NCBI GenBank assembly: GCA_028455995.1
Contig: JABELC010000015.1
Span: forward strand, 248,001 to 312,000
Direction: 5' to 3'
DNA from: Scleromitrula shiraiana
Taxonomy: Eukaryota; Ascomycota; Leotiomycetes; Helotiales; Sclerotiniaceae
Length of the DNA: 64,000 nucleotides
Shown here in pieces: positions 45,801 to 56,575 of this stretch. Both the position numbers and the translations under genes were made by a program. Numbering within the stretch: position 1 is the first letter of the stretch; each line of letters starts with the position of its first letter. The notes under the pieces are model-generated. The model did no database searches. It worked only from the letters and a program-made list of their open reading frames with translations, and was not told the DNA's origin.

Positions 45801-47734
45801 GTGTTTGTGATGTCGACAGGTGCGACTAATGGGTATCCAGCTCCATCCACGAAGCATCCTATATTTACGTAGGTGCCACCAACCACTGTTATATTCGATA
45901 CTTGAGTTGGTACAGGAATGACAGAGTTTGATGTACTAGAAGCACTTGAGCTCAATACGGATGATGGAACCTCTGTTGTGCTGATACTGATGATAGTAAC
46001 TGTTGATGAAGCAGCACTACTGATAGAGGAAGATGATACCGAGGATGTAGGTTCGAAAGAGCTCAAGGAATTACTTGGAGCAGCAGTTGAAGATGATAGT
46101 GATGGCTCTGCAGATGTTACTGAGAGAGAGGATAAAGTCACCGTTGGGAAAGAGGATGATTGACTGCTAGGCTCAGAAGAAAGACTGGAGTAAATGCTAG
46201 ATTCTGATGTAAGTGAAGCCGTAGAGCCAATGCTATCGTATGTGCTTGAAGATGAGAAAACTGAACTGCTAACCGCAGATGAAAAGCTAGATCCCGAAAC
46301 AGATGAAGTGGCAGGAATCGTAGAACTTCCATTGACAGAAGTAGAGGAAAATATCTCAGAGCTGGAGCTTAACACGAATGTACTGCTGGCTGCAGATGAA
46401 AAGGCCGAAGAAATGCTAGACTCTGACACAGACGAAGAGAGAACCGTAGAGCTGGGATCATTCAACGATGATGATGAAAGACTCTCGGAGATAGAGCTGG
46501 GAGAAATTGAACTGCTCACAGCAGAAGAAACGGTTGATGCAGATGCTGAACCCGAGGAAGGAATGACTGTAGAGCTAACACTGCTATAGGAAGAAGTTTG
46601 GGAAATGCTTCCCTCAGGACTGGAGATAATCGATGAGCTGGCAGCAGAAGAGAAGCTTGAGAGGCTAGACTCGGGAACTGATGTAGAGGAAGGTACAACA
46701 GTAGAACTCACAGTAGCAGAGGAAAACGTGAGCGAAACACTTCCCCGGGAACTGGAAATAGCCGACGAAGAAAAGCTTAAGGAGCTACTAGGTTCATTGA
46801 TAGAACTTGAGCTGACAGCGGTAGATGAGAATATCGAACTTGAGCTAGGAATAGCAGAAGAAGAAATAGTTGGAATTTCTGTACTACTGCTATTGACTGG
46901 CTCTGAGGTCGATGATGGATTTACTACCGAGCTTTCAGACGAAGTTGCCGAAGCGCTAACAGATACCGAGGTTTCTGTCGAGCTCGCAACTGCTGATGTC
47001 GATGTCCCTTCTGCAGAGGAGCTCAAAGATACGCTAGTCGAAATTGATGGCACTGTCGATGAAGTTGATGAGACATCAATCACGGAGCTTGCAGATGTGG
47101 AAACCGAGGTAGAAGGCAATGTGGATGTTTCAGAAAATAAGCTGGTAGAGGTCCCGGCATCGGCAGAGGATCCCGAAGATGTTGATACAACAGAACTCTG
47201 AGATGATAGCGACTCAGATACCGATTGAGATTGAATTGAAGAACTTGCAGCTGCCGCGGAGCTTGAGAAGCTTGAAAAACTACTGGTTTGAGATGATGAG
47301 ACTGAAACTCCGGAAGATGTAAGGATTTCCGAACTTGTTGGTAGCGTATATGTCAAAGATCCAGTGTTCGAGGGGTAAACCGAAGAGCTGCTAGGAATTG
47401 GATTGGTACTCGATGTATCGAAAGAAATGGATGATGTAGTTGATGCTGATTCGGATGATTCACTGCGTTGCGTAATTATGGTGGATGAAGAAGTAATACT
47501 GGAATATGTAAATGTTGAAGAAAAGTCTGGGCAATAAGTTTCGGTGACTGTGACGGTAGGGCAAACAGGATCTCTTGTTTGTTGCCTAGCCTCGATATTC
47601 CTGTGATTACGAACACGGCGGCCTTCCAATTTGATACTTGCGCTTGCAAGATCAAAGGTAGCGGCCAAAAATAAACATCCTTTTAACGAGAGTGGTGCCA
47701 TGATTGCTTTCAGCATAAAAGAGTGATGCTTCAA
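42815..47734 (-). CDS. Giant secreted Ser-rich protein with WSC domain and C-terminal CBM-like domain
   Basis: The minus-strand frame has 1639 codons; removal of an in-frame intron (43226-43143, GTATGT...TTAG, 84 nt, branch CTAAC) would leave about 1611 residues. Met12 (47701) starts a good signal peptide (APLSLKGCLFLAATFDLASA); Met1 adds 11 residues. Ser/Thr-rich mucin-like blocks fill about 65-600 and 735-1450, expected to be heavily O-mannosylated. Between them a WSC domain (about 614-715) shows IGCFVDG, HCATQC, FYAGIEPGHCYCS and CPGDSSQVCGG. The tail from about 1454 (CPLPTITNGGFETGHLGPWA) has the jelly-roll layout of carbohydrate-binding domains fused to fungal mucins, with CDCWLQICVN and LIDDVSIV. 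No GPI signal or membrane segment is seen at the end, so it is probably secreted or wall-associated, binding glycan. Proteolysis after the Arg-rich stretch near residue 40 is possible. Confidence 0.85.
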   Translation of the reverse strand: MKHHSFMLKAIMAPLSLKGCLFLAATFDLASASIKLEGRRVRNHRNIEARQQTRDPVCPTVTVTETYCPDFSSTFTYSSITSSSTIITQRSESSESASTTSSISFDTSSTNPIPSSSSVYPSNTGSLTYTLPTSSEILTSSGVSVSSSQTSSFSSFSSSAAAASSSIQSQSVSESLSSQSSVVSTSSGSSADAGTSTSLFSETSTLPSTSVSTSASSVIDVSSTSSTVPSISTSVSLSSSAEGTSTSAVASSTETSVSVSASATSSESSVVNPSSTSEPVNSSSTEIPTISSSAIPSSSSIFSSTAVSSSSINEPSSSLSFSSSAISSSRGSVSLTFSSATVSSTVVPSSTSVPESSLSSFSSAASSSIISSPEGSISQTSSYSSVSSTVIPSSGSASASTVSSAVSSSISPSSISESLSSSSLNDPSSTVLSSSVSESSISSAFSSAASSTFVLSSSSEIFSSTSVNGSSTIPATSSVSGSSFSSAVSSSVFSSSSTYDSIGSTASLTSESSIYSSLSSEPSSQSSSFPTVTLSSLSVTSAEPSLSSSTAAPSNSLSSFEPTSSVSSSSISSAASSTVTIISISTTEVPSSVLSSSASSTSNSVIPVPTQVSNITVVGGTYVNIGCFVDGAGYPLVAPVDITNTSIIDTPGHCATQCSTLDDGGPYFYAGIEPGHCYCSNSIILIDPTGTCDYPCPGDSSQVCGGISAVKKRFMKRADPNSMVIYNFQPFAAASSSVILPSSTTIESSSSVASSAVSNSASASSAQSVSSSTSEVSSLSSGSITTGPSSSSEVIGSTSSAFPTSIQTSGSISSIVSSSSEIIGSSSAVSSSQASITATSSQASLSSSSFSITPSEVSSSLSSVSASSEISSASSSVGSISSSAPSNTVSTSEVQSSASSSVVVSTSAGSSQSIVTSSSSVIDTSSAVSSIGSSQSSAISSGASSSVEPSSAQTSNSVSSNSASSSEVSPTFSSSSASVPSSTEASTSSIIPGSSTISSAFPSSTVFSSSLSASQSASVSESTSVSTSVSAPISSSIQSSASEISSTIISSSSESAVSSESSQSSILPSSSVSVIEPSSSFFSSASSVESTISPSSSLVQSSSQISSQPSVSSSIETGSSTISSVQSSSVSSSAVLTTSLSSITEPSSSPASSVFQSSTASSFSSSSTEVSSTSQLSSAESSSSVTLPTSTGPEPTSSVSSSLSASSGVPSSAATSQSNEISTSTSVSGSQSLSSSIPESSSSSSSIGTQSSSVEASTTSSIVESSSQSSSFSSASSTGISSSVAQSSVFPTSSVLSSSSAISSAESSSSSVASSSSVASISEQPSSSVVSTSQQPSSSSASSSIATSSSEPSLSSSESSTTTPISASQSSSLPSTSAESSQFSSSSLPTSSQTSSAEPSSSFSSSAFPSSTISSSSSESSSLLTSSAAPSSSSPPTSTFSSTSSSSSSSKSTSSCPLPTITNGGFETGHLGPWAPRPNNAAAPKNATVINDPAVAHSGNHYLYVIYYFSCHFSSPLFPQKKTPLTTTPLSQITQGVDTLALLRQNTTICPLTKSLSITAWGQAAEPCDCWLQICVNSDSYCSNPLPLKKGKWKKNQLVYKPRRALRGKQIADVRLYTECRGEADGTVLIDDVSIVRMR

Positions 47735-49292
47735 GTCTGGCTTAGTCGAACGTCCTGAAGGAAGAAGGACTTAAATATGAAAAGAGAGTCGATCTATGAG
47801 GGGAAATGGAGAAGAGAATAGAAATGTAATAAGGTTAAGAATATTGAAATATTAAATACTTAACGAGTTCTTGGTATGAAATGCTTGCAAACAATGAAGG
47901 GATAAAATTAGATACATTATGATGAACTCGGCTTGAATTGATGTACCAAACTGATACAATTTGAGGAAGTCATGGCTGAAAAGTATCATTTGATCGAGTA
48001 TAGCTTTTTGGTGAAAGTTATGAATTGGCATTGTTAATTGTATGTGGCAAGAGAAATATGCCATAAAAAAGTCTCAAAAATTGTACTATTTGGGAAAATG
48101 ATTTCTTTTGTTCGGCCGCCACCAATATCTTCAAGCCTCATCACTCTTGAAAGTCTAATGAGAACACTACACTCATATCCAAATGAACCTGATATGCAAG
48201 GGCTTAGAAGAGATGCAATAAAACCACTATATTGCGACTTGCAATTTTGTAAATGGTATTGTTCATTGAGACACATTTTAGTAGCCTCGGGAAGAAAGTT
48301 CCTGGAGCTTTTCTGAGACCTTGGAAAGGTTTATTAAGTGAGGGATACGATAGCACCAAAAAGGAGTTTCTGAGTTTCTGAGTTTCTGATACCAACCAAG
48401 TTTTGAAGGGAAGTGTATTAGAAGAGTGAATAGAATAGGATAAGAAGGAAATGGAGTCTCAATATCAACATGGAAGGATGATGGTTCTATGGAACCCGAA
48501 TGCATTTGAGGAAAATATTAATCGAGTGTATCATGAGTAGAACTAACTAGTAATGATGAAATTCGGATTAAATAAAATCCGGGAGAAACCCCCCTCCCTC
48601 ACCTTCGTACTTTCCTCAGTTTTTCCTTTTCCTTTTCCTTACCTTACCAGATTAACAGTTGACTATCAATAAACAATGATGATACGTGTATTGTTGTATT
48701 GGTGTATTAGAAATAGTAGGTATATAGTAGTTTGTACTTATCCAAGTAAATAGTGAATAATGAATGATGAATAATATATAATGAATACCATCTACCCATA
48801 ATAGGTAATCATGTGACAATATGCAACTACTATGTAAGTATATTCTACGTGGGTGGAAATTGTTCTCTTCTTTTCTTTTCTTTTCTTTTCTTTTCTTTTC
48901 CTCTCCTCTCCTCTCCTCTTCTCTCCTCTCCTCTCCTCTCCTCTCCTCTCCTCCCTTTCAACTAAGCTTCGACTTAAAAATCCGAGAGTTATCATTTTGA
49001 CTTGATCCTTCTCAGACATTCTTTTCTTCGTCCTTTTCGTTCTTTTTCTATATCAAGAATCAAATTTACCAAGTTTGCGGATTATTTCCTTATCCTTTTG
49101 CTGTTGTTTCGAGTTCTTGAGCTTTGTGGAAATCAATTGTCTCTTTCCAATCTGAAATTCTATCATATTTTCCAATTCCGATTACCGATTACCGAGAATT
49201 TGATAAATCAGCTGAAAGTGTAAATTCAAGGAGGTCGACGTGGCTTGTAAAATACATCATTATGTCTTGACAAGATCGACACCAGTTCCTTT
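47735..49292. other. Spacer with TTTTC/CTCTC array
   Basis: No gene supported. A TTTTC array passes into a TCTCC array at 48868-48953. Short open frames on both strands lack domains. GAGTTTCT is repeated at 48364-48388. Confidence 0.5.
48868..48953. repeat. TTTTC then TCTCC pentamer array
   Basis: Two adjacent pyrimidine pentamer arrays joined directly, the second probably derived from the first by C substitution. Confidence 0.9.
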
Positions 49293-50830
49293 ATGACATT
49301 GAGTCTTGCTGAAATCATTGAGCAAAAACAGCAAGCAAGACGGGAGCGAGCAGTTGCGAAAGCTGTTTCTAAAGATCGTTCAAAATCTAATTCTGTACCA
49401 GAAACCACAACAACAGATGTCCCTGCATTTCGGAAAGACAATGAATCAGCCAATTCTGCTGCAAAGGCATCAAATACTCTCCCGAAGGAAACAATCAATT
49501 CTCTGCAGACATCTTCGAAGCCCCTAGATTCAACCTTGAAGGTACCATTGCCTGACAAAAGATTGGGATTCTTCAAACCACCCGCAGATGTTATCAGAGA
49601 AACCAGACGGGATCGTCTTGGCAATATCCTTCTTCATTTGTGTATACAATTTCCTGATGCGAGAGCAGCTATTGAACAGTTACTTACAGAAGATGACGGT
49701 GTGTTCGATAAAGCCAAACGAGATATTCAAAAGCAATCAACCTTCAATCAAATCACTCTCAAAACTACGCCCTCAATCGGACATCAAAAGAAAACCGCCA
49801 CCATTCCAAAAAAAAGTCTTCCCAAACACCACTTGAGGAACAGAAACGTGAAGAATCAGCACAGCCTTCAAAACTGATTCCAAAAGTACCAATGCTAAAA
49901 GCACCCACTCAGCCCACTGTTCTACAAACATAAGTTAGCGGCGAGAAGCGTAAACGGGGATAAGAAAATGTTTCTTCGAAAACTCTCACTACATCAGTGG
50001 AACAAAAGCCCTATATAAGTAACAATCTGCCGACGTCTCACAAGTATGATCTAATGATTCTCAACTATGTCATTCCAAAGCGATCAAAAACAGAAAATCC
50101 TTCATCTAGTCACCAAGGCTTCAATTTCTCCAACTCCACATCAAATTCCCCCATCACAAACCTCAAGTTAGTTGCTCCAATCGCATCCATGTCAATGAAT
50201 GCTGCCTCCAAATTGACTTGCGATATTTGTCAAAAAGAGTTCAAAGAGACAAGAAATTTACTTCGCCATATGAAAGGTGTTCATAAAACTGAGGGAGATC
50301 CGTTTGAATATGCAAGCTGCGATAACAAGTTTTCCCTAAAAGATTATCTTTACCGTCATCAGACGATTATTCATCAAACTAAGCCTGATGGAACTCCATT
50401 CAAATGTCCACATTGTGATGAAAGGTTCCAGCAGAAAGAATGCCTCACTAATCATCGAAGAGAACAGCATCGCACTGGGATGAATATTGAATCAATCGAG
50501 TGTCTTCCAGATTATGAAAGTAGAAAGCACTTCACTGTGTTTAACATTAAACCAATTGATTGTTTAAATTGAGCCCAGACGTTCAGCCTAGTCGGCAATT
50601 TATATCGTCACCAGAGGACTGTACACAAAATTGAGCCATTTCCACATAACTGTTGACGTTGTGATCAAACATTTGCTGAAAGAGGCCAACTCAATGTCCA
50701 TTTAAGCAGCAAGTATCATAGATTCGAATGCGGAAAATGCACACAACCCTTTTCAACGAGGGACAAGCTCGATCGCCATTTGAGGACAGCGCATGGGGTT
50801 CGAGTAGATTCACGTGGAATGATGGGTTAA
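49293..50830 (+). pseudogene. C2H2 zinc-finger protein, decayed
   Basis: The ATG at 49293 opens a frame with a charged N-terminal region (MTLSLAEIIEQKQQ). An A-run near 49811-49818 shifts the frame; beyond it the reading continues in one frame to TAA 50828-50830 but is cut by TAA at 49931 and 49961 and TGA at 50570 and 50654. About seven C2H2 fingers are visible: CDICQKEF...H, a second whose first Cys reads Tyr, CPHCDERF...H, a decayed fourth, CLN(stop)AQTF with TGA in the place of the second Cys, C(stop)RCDQTF, and CGKCTQPF...H. The intact protein would have been a nuclear DNA-binding protein. Two stops fit CAA-to-TAA change and one fits CGA-to-TGA. An intron around 49811 could explain the shift but not the stops. 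Confidence 0.75.
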
Positions 50831-52835
50831 TTTTCATTCTGTATGATCAAGGATAGCCTCGCGACATCTTGCCTATCAAAGCGATGGATGCGATTGGTCG
50901 AGAGTACATAATACTGCTTATTTTCTCATTGGAGTTCAGTCGTTAACTATATCAGATTTTCTTTTGTCAACAAACATTTCCAACTACACCAAGCAACAAA
51001 TATTCCTTTCATCATTGCTATCTACCCACAAAATAAATCTAAGGAGTCGCAACCTAGTCCAATTTCTACGACGAGATCTGTACCTGCAGCATTTTCTTTT
51101 TTCAGATCTCAACATTTATAAGTGTGGTGGGGGAACTACAGGATCACACACATGCTTCCGCGCCAAAAATAACAAAAAGCTGATCTTTTTTATTTTAACC
51201 GGCGGCTCTGCAGCGGGCGGCAATGGACAAGCTGAGAGTTTACTGTATATTTATTCGATGGTTCCGTACCTGTTCGGTCGATGGTCAGATTTACGAGCGC
51301 TTGCTTCATTTTCATGCACCGCGCCACTTCTCACTCAGTCAAGCGCCGTCAAATTACTTCAGATTGCTGCGCCGAGCCACTTCTTGCATCTGCCAATTGG
51401 ATTTTGGTGGCTGGCTTCCTGTTTCGTTATATGATGTCATTGATAAGATGAGATGGATGGATGGAGCCGTCTATATATGCGAACGAAACAGAAAGAATCG
51501 AATTGCAATGTGATGATTAAGATTCTGATGGTTGTATGTATATACCTCGGTTTCTAGTGAGCATGGCAGTTTATTGTGTGTTCCTCACCAATGAGCTTGC
51601 GAGGACAATAGGGATATTACATAACCTTTCTGCATATATACAAACATAACATAAACATCAAGGTTACATTTATGCATTGAACGATGACTTATCAGTGATT
51701 ATTTTCATACCCCCTAGTATCGTCTATTTGGTGTGGGTAGTATAAGGAATGAACAATTCTTCCAGAACTTCCAGGATACGGTAAACCTGATGAACGTAGT
51801 ATCGAAGATTTTGAAAAAAAAAAAATCCCCCACCATACCCATCATCATGAAACGCATATGCAAGTCGTCTATCTGTATCTGTATCTGTATCTGTATCTGA
51901 TGCACCTACAGTGATACCGACCGATCGCTATGGGCTTTGAGTAAATCCCGTTGTATTTGTAGGTTCGTAGATGGGTGTTTGGCGATTATTTGTCGTGTAT
52001 CGATGTATGTAACTACGTATACATGTATACATGTAGTGATAGGAGTGGAGGGGAGGGAAAGGTATTTAGATTCTTTGTTTCCTCGTTTTTGGAGTGGAAA
52101 GTTTATTTCAATTCATTTCAGTTTCGTTTTATTTTATTTTATTCTACTATTGTTTTCTGCGTGTATAGTTACATACATTCGTTGGTTTGATCATTCGTTC
52201 GTTATACTAGTTTCTATTATCATTTGTTTTCTTTCTGTCCTGCTTTCTCTCCCCTATCTACTTGTTTCCTGACCTATCTATACATTAACCATTAACATAC
52301 CTACTTTTCATTACGTCGATATAAGGTTATACGGAAATCTCCTGCTCTCTCTTTTTCTTGATCTTGGTTCTTTTGTAAACCCCCTTAACCTCTTTTATTT
52401 CCCTTCCCTCTCTATGTTTTTCTCTTTTTTCTTCAACAGCAGATGTCACACAGAAGATTAGATAATATCTACTCCCCAAGCACTGCAATATAACCTTGGC
52501 TTTCTCACCACCATCATCACCACCACCACCATCATCATCACTGCCTATCTTCAACATCGAGTTCGGGTTTGTATTCGCATTCGATATTTGCTGAATTTTC
52601 ATTCATTTTTGTTGTATTATACTGGCGACGTATAATATTGGTTTTTTTTTTTTCATTTCTTCAATTGATTTCATTTCTATTTCTCTTCTCCTTCGTGTCT
52701 TCTTATGTTTCAGGACTTTTGTTTTGTTATATGCTTTCGCACATATAACCGTTTATCGTTATACCCTAATTTCACATTCCAATATCATTCATATCTTTCC
52801 TCCACATCTCCACACTACCTCTCCTCCCATCCCAG
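50831..52835. other. Spacer, no convincing gene
   Basis: Overlapping frames near 50964-51513 lack domains. A minus-strand frame at 52327-52602 (91 codons, MKIQQISNANTNPNSM, Asp/Gly-rich then basic) has two overlapping ATGs at its start and could be a small protein, but nothing supports it beyond length. CTGTAT repeats occur at 51875-51900. Confidence 0.4.
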
Positions 52836-52901
52836 GAAAACCCTCCTCCCGCCGTCAAAAAAACCTTCACGAATCGAATCTCTGACCTCCTCAATTACAA
52901 A

Positions 52902-53447
52902 ATGGCACCATTAAACTACACCTGCATCTCTACCTACACATACATCCCCACCCACGACGACGATAATCTATCAACCACCGCCGTGGATGGAAGTGTTTTT
53001 GAGTATATATCATCCCCCTTCCCCTCCCCCGCTTCAAATCTATATCAATGATTCTAACCCCTCACCAGTTTCAACACCCCAACTGCAACTACAACTCCAT
53101 CTCCAACTCCAATGATACAAACTCAATCCCCAACATCTCAGAAACGGAAACAGAAAACTCTGGAAAAGAAGAGAGTGGAGATTTTTCTTAGGGATTCGGA
53201 TAGGGAGGGGCCTTGGAATCATCTGAGCTGTATGAGCATGAGAGATGTAGAAGTAGAAGTAGAAGTAGAAGTAGAAAGTCGAGAACAGGGAGAGATGGGA
53301 GGGGAAATGGAGAAGGGGGAGGTAGATGGGAATGTAGTTAGGGAGGGAATTGTAGAGGGGGTGGTGAAAGAGAGGAAGAGGATGATGAGCGGGGTGCTGG
53401 GGGAATGGGAGAGGGGGTTTGAAGGGGCTGGGAGAGGGGGGAGATGA
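52902..53447 (+). CDS. Small two-exon protein, function unknown
   Basis: Exons 52902-53002 and 53069-53447 join in phase 2 (donor GTATAT, branch CTAAC, acceptor ACCAG, 66 nt) to about 159 residues starting MAPLNYTCISTYTYIPTHDD. The frame is also open and protein-like upstream back to an acceptor CCCAG at 52834-52835 (reading VKKTFTNRISDLLNYK), so the ATG at 52902 may be internal and a 5' exon may be missing. The second exon has Pro-Thr repeats, a basic patch QKRKQKTLEKKR, a VEVEVEVE run from a GTAGAA microsatellite and a Gly/Glu-rich end. No domain recognised. Confidence 0.5.
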
Positions 53448-54917
53448 GGGGTTGTTTGTTTAATGGATTATAGGAGCGGGGTGAGATGATTAGGGGTGGT
53501 GGGATAATGAGTCGGGAGATGTGGGAATATCATAGGCAGTTGTAATGTGAGAGAAAAGGAGTCAGAAAGAAGTTCGGCTAAGTTGAACACCTTTTGGTCA
53601 TCTAAAAGGGGGAGGTTCGTTATATAATTTATGATATGATGTTATGATTCAAAAGTTCTGATTTTCGGGATGAGCGGAGAGGGAAAAGGAGGGGGTTTGT
53701 ATCGGTATTGTAATCGGTCTATTGGTTGTTTTATTTTCTTCTATTTGTATTACTACTGTAGGAAGTATCTTGGATTTTAAATCTTGGGTTGATGGAGAAC
53801 TGTAATGGTTGTAGTAATAACTGGGACTGGGATTGAGATTGGGATTGGGATGTAATAAGGGTATTCACAGGTCACTATCTCCAGTCAACCTGGAAGCATT
53901 TCTAGATTTGCATGTATTTTTATTCCTATCTCTCTTGTCATAATTTTCGCTATATCTTTTTTCTTCTCGGTGGATTTCAATTGGTGATTTATATGAGAAA
54001 TTAATAACTAGGTGAGGAGGTGTACTAGTATATTGTATGATTAAGAAAAGCTCAGGGCCTTGATAGATAGGCTCCAGAATGAAACAAAATACTGGGCATA
54101 AAGTTGGGAATTATTCCACTCGGTCTACTGTTCATGTCTGCGAGAGGAATCATGTACTTAGTCAAGATGCTAAGCCATCCTTCTTGTTGTGTTGTACAAT
54201 AGCACATTCACTATTTTCTTATCTCCTGTCAGAATCACTATCACGCAGCTTCCGTCTGGGAAATGATGAGATTCGGGAGAAATGCTGTCACTAAATTCTA
54301 AGTTGTGCAGAATCCTATTCTGGCTGTATCGAAGAATCAGGGGCGTTATTCGTGCTCTTCAATTCCGATAGATATACTCAATGAGCCAAGTTGTGACAGT
54401 AACCATCTATTCCAGTCCAAGACTGACTCGAACAAATCTTATATAAATGCTGTCCACATAGATTGCAATTGCCGAGCCATTAGTTCTTACTCGACTTTTA
54501 TAATGAGTCTTTAAAGTGTTGTTAGGTCTGCTGAATGTCGTTGCATTGATTAGATCTTGCGTTCCATTTGAACAATGTTCGTGATAAATGTAAATTTGCG
54601 CCTATCCTCGCTTGGAAACATATATACTTGTAAGTAAACGAAGAGGTTGTATTCCAGTGGCAGCACAGTTGGAATTTATGCTAGTCAAGCATTTTGTAAT
54701 TATCCGCGCTTTCAGCCACGAATTATGATGCAACAATGATTCGGAATGCAATATCCGCTCACCAAACAGTTGCTTAAATTCGCTGCTTTCGCCCACTGCT
54801 ATAGCACTTCTTCGTCCAACAATACAAGACAAAAAGAAAACAAACTTAGCGAAAACATCACAACAAACCTTTTGAACACTTTTTAAAGTATACATATCAT
54901 ATTCAAACACATAGAAA
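53448..54917. other. Spacer, no gene seen
   Basis: GGGATTGAGATT repeats (53826-53853) and one TACTAGTA near 54024. Open frames between 54079 and 54934 on both strands show no domain. Confidence 0.5.
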
Positions 54918-55246
54918 ATGAAACTCATATCCATTCAGACTTTCAAGATCTCTATCTTCGTCCTCCTCCTCTCAATTTCACTCATCAACGCCGTACCACT
55001 GACACATGAACTCGATGAAGCGAATATCAACATCCCCGCTCCCCTATACATGCGAGGTACAACTTACTGCCAACAAGAGTATATTTAATCTCTGCCCGAC
55101 CCATATCCATGGAGCATCAAACGATCTAACAAATATATGACAATAGCGAGGGTACAGGACCCGGAGATTGCCCTGCTGGTTCCCGCATCTGCAGTGATGG
55201 CAAGTCGATCCAGAACTCCGATTCTTCGTTATTGCACTTGGATTGA
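54918..55246 (+). CDS. Small secreted protein (effector candidate)
   Basis: Exon 1 54918-55056 encodes a strong signal peptide (MKLISIQTFKISIFVLLLSI, cleavage likely after LINA) and an acidic propeptide-like stretch. The donor GTACAA is followed by CTAAC near 55123 and acceptor TACAG; exon 2, 55158-55246, joins in phase 1 and ends with TGA at 55244. The product is about 75 residues, about 50 after cleavage, with two cysteines (GDC and RIC) that may pair. If the intron is retained, a 56-residue form results. The family is unknown. It converges on the NLP gene 480 bp away. The size, signal peptide and neighbour suggest a role outside the cell, which is inference. Confidence 0.55.
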
Positions 55247-55723
55247 AATGGTTATGGAGGAGATTAGTGTTCTGATGTCTTCGATAGGTCAGTGCCGTCT
55301 CAGAAGGGACGAGGGATAATGTGTCGCTGGAATAAGGATGGTTGGTCGCATTCCATTTTCGCATTAGAGTGGCGGCAGCATGGATTTCATCTTGACGGAT
55401 ATTCAGTGGAGGGATTTTGTATCGAGGGATTTTTTTCAAGTACATAAGCAGTTGGGAATATTTTAGTGGCCGGGGTGAAGTGGTGGCATAGAATCACTGG
55501 GTAGAATAGTGAATATTGGTTTGAACTGTAGACAATACAAAGTTGACACCTGAACAGAACACATCTCCAAACGTAATAAAAACAAAGTAGAATACTTCAA
55601 TTTTCGAGCACTCTGCATATGTGATAGTAAATTAAATTAACGCTAATATGTACACCAACAAAAACAAAAATTGCTATTAAGGTTCAATTTCAGAATTTTA
55701 TTATAACACGATTATATGACCCA

Positions 55724-56575
55724 TCAAAATGAAGCATGAGCAAGATTAGTCAAGAAATGCGTATCGATAAACGGAACATTTGCAGCCCCAAAATCCGTAG
55801 TAGAGAGAGCGGTTTGTGCAACAGTAGGTAGTGACTCCCACGCAATCAAAGGTTGCTGACCACCCACAGTACTTGTAAGACCACACGAATGATCAATTGG
55901 CCAAATACTTTCATATTTAATCAGAGCGGCCGTACCGGAGAGAGAATAGCCGGTGGTTACGCAATCCCAGCCACCGTGTGCAGATGGACATACGGCTACG
56001 ATGTTGGACGCGGATGTGCTGGTACTGTTGCTGAGCCAGATGATTACTCCTTCCCAGTCGTGACGATGACCTATCCCGGTGGATGGTTCATCTTTAGGCA
56101 TATACCTGGTGAGATGTAAGTTATGTATGAGTTTCGGGGAATCAAAATAGGCTCACCATGAGTACATCAATCCGTAGTAATCCCCTGATTGTGTACCTCG
56201 AACGTATATTTGACCGGTGCTGCTCTTACATTTTCCATTCGATGACCCGGTTGGAGCTAGTCCGCCACTTCAGAATGAACATTAGATGGTTTTCTTACGC
56301 CTTGTCGATGTGTGAAAGGACAATCAAACATACCCTGTGTTTCCTGATGCATCGACTGCGGGAAATGGTACACATCCGTTGGCCACATAGAGATATGGTT
56401 GGTATGCCTCATAGACAGTCCCGACGGTCCCGCTAGGAACTTTCTCCGCAAATCCTACAATGGCATCGGAACCAATGACAGCGCGACTTGAGAGTTTTGC
56501 TGCTGTAGGTGATGCAACAACAGTGGATGCTACCAGTGGGAGAGAAAGCTGTAAAAATCTTGAAAAGGCAACCAT
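55724..56575 (-). CDS. Necrosis- and ethylene-inducing-like protein (NLP, NPP1 family)
   Basis: Three exons on the minus strand, 56575-56334, 56267-56157 and 56105-55724, predict 244 residues, the normal NLP length. The start ATG is taken at 56575, where a typical signal peptide begins (VAFSRFLQLSLPLVAST); upstream in-frame codons are not needed. The family heptapeptide GHRHDWE is intact in exon 3, and two cysteines in the first half place it with type 1 NLPs. Introns of 66 and 51 nt have GTATGT and GTGAGC donors and both keep the frame. NLPs are secreted and bind plant sphingolipids (GIPC), permeabilising dicot plasma membranes, and act as immune elicitors. No stop or frameshift is seen, so the gene appears intact; whether the protein is cytolytic cannot be judged from sequence alone. 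Confidence 0.9.

Noticed and set aside
43296..47201. Long plus-strand frames opposite the Ser-rich WSC gene
   Set aside because: They are Glu/Leu/Asp-rich mirror readings of Ser codons, broken into pieces, with no domain; the minus-strand frame of 1639 codons with signal peptide and WSC is clearly the gene.
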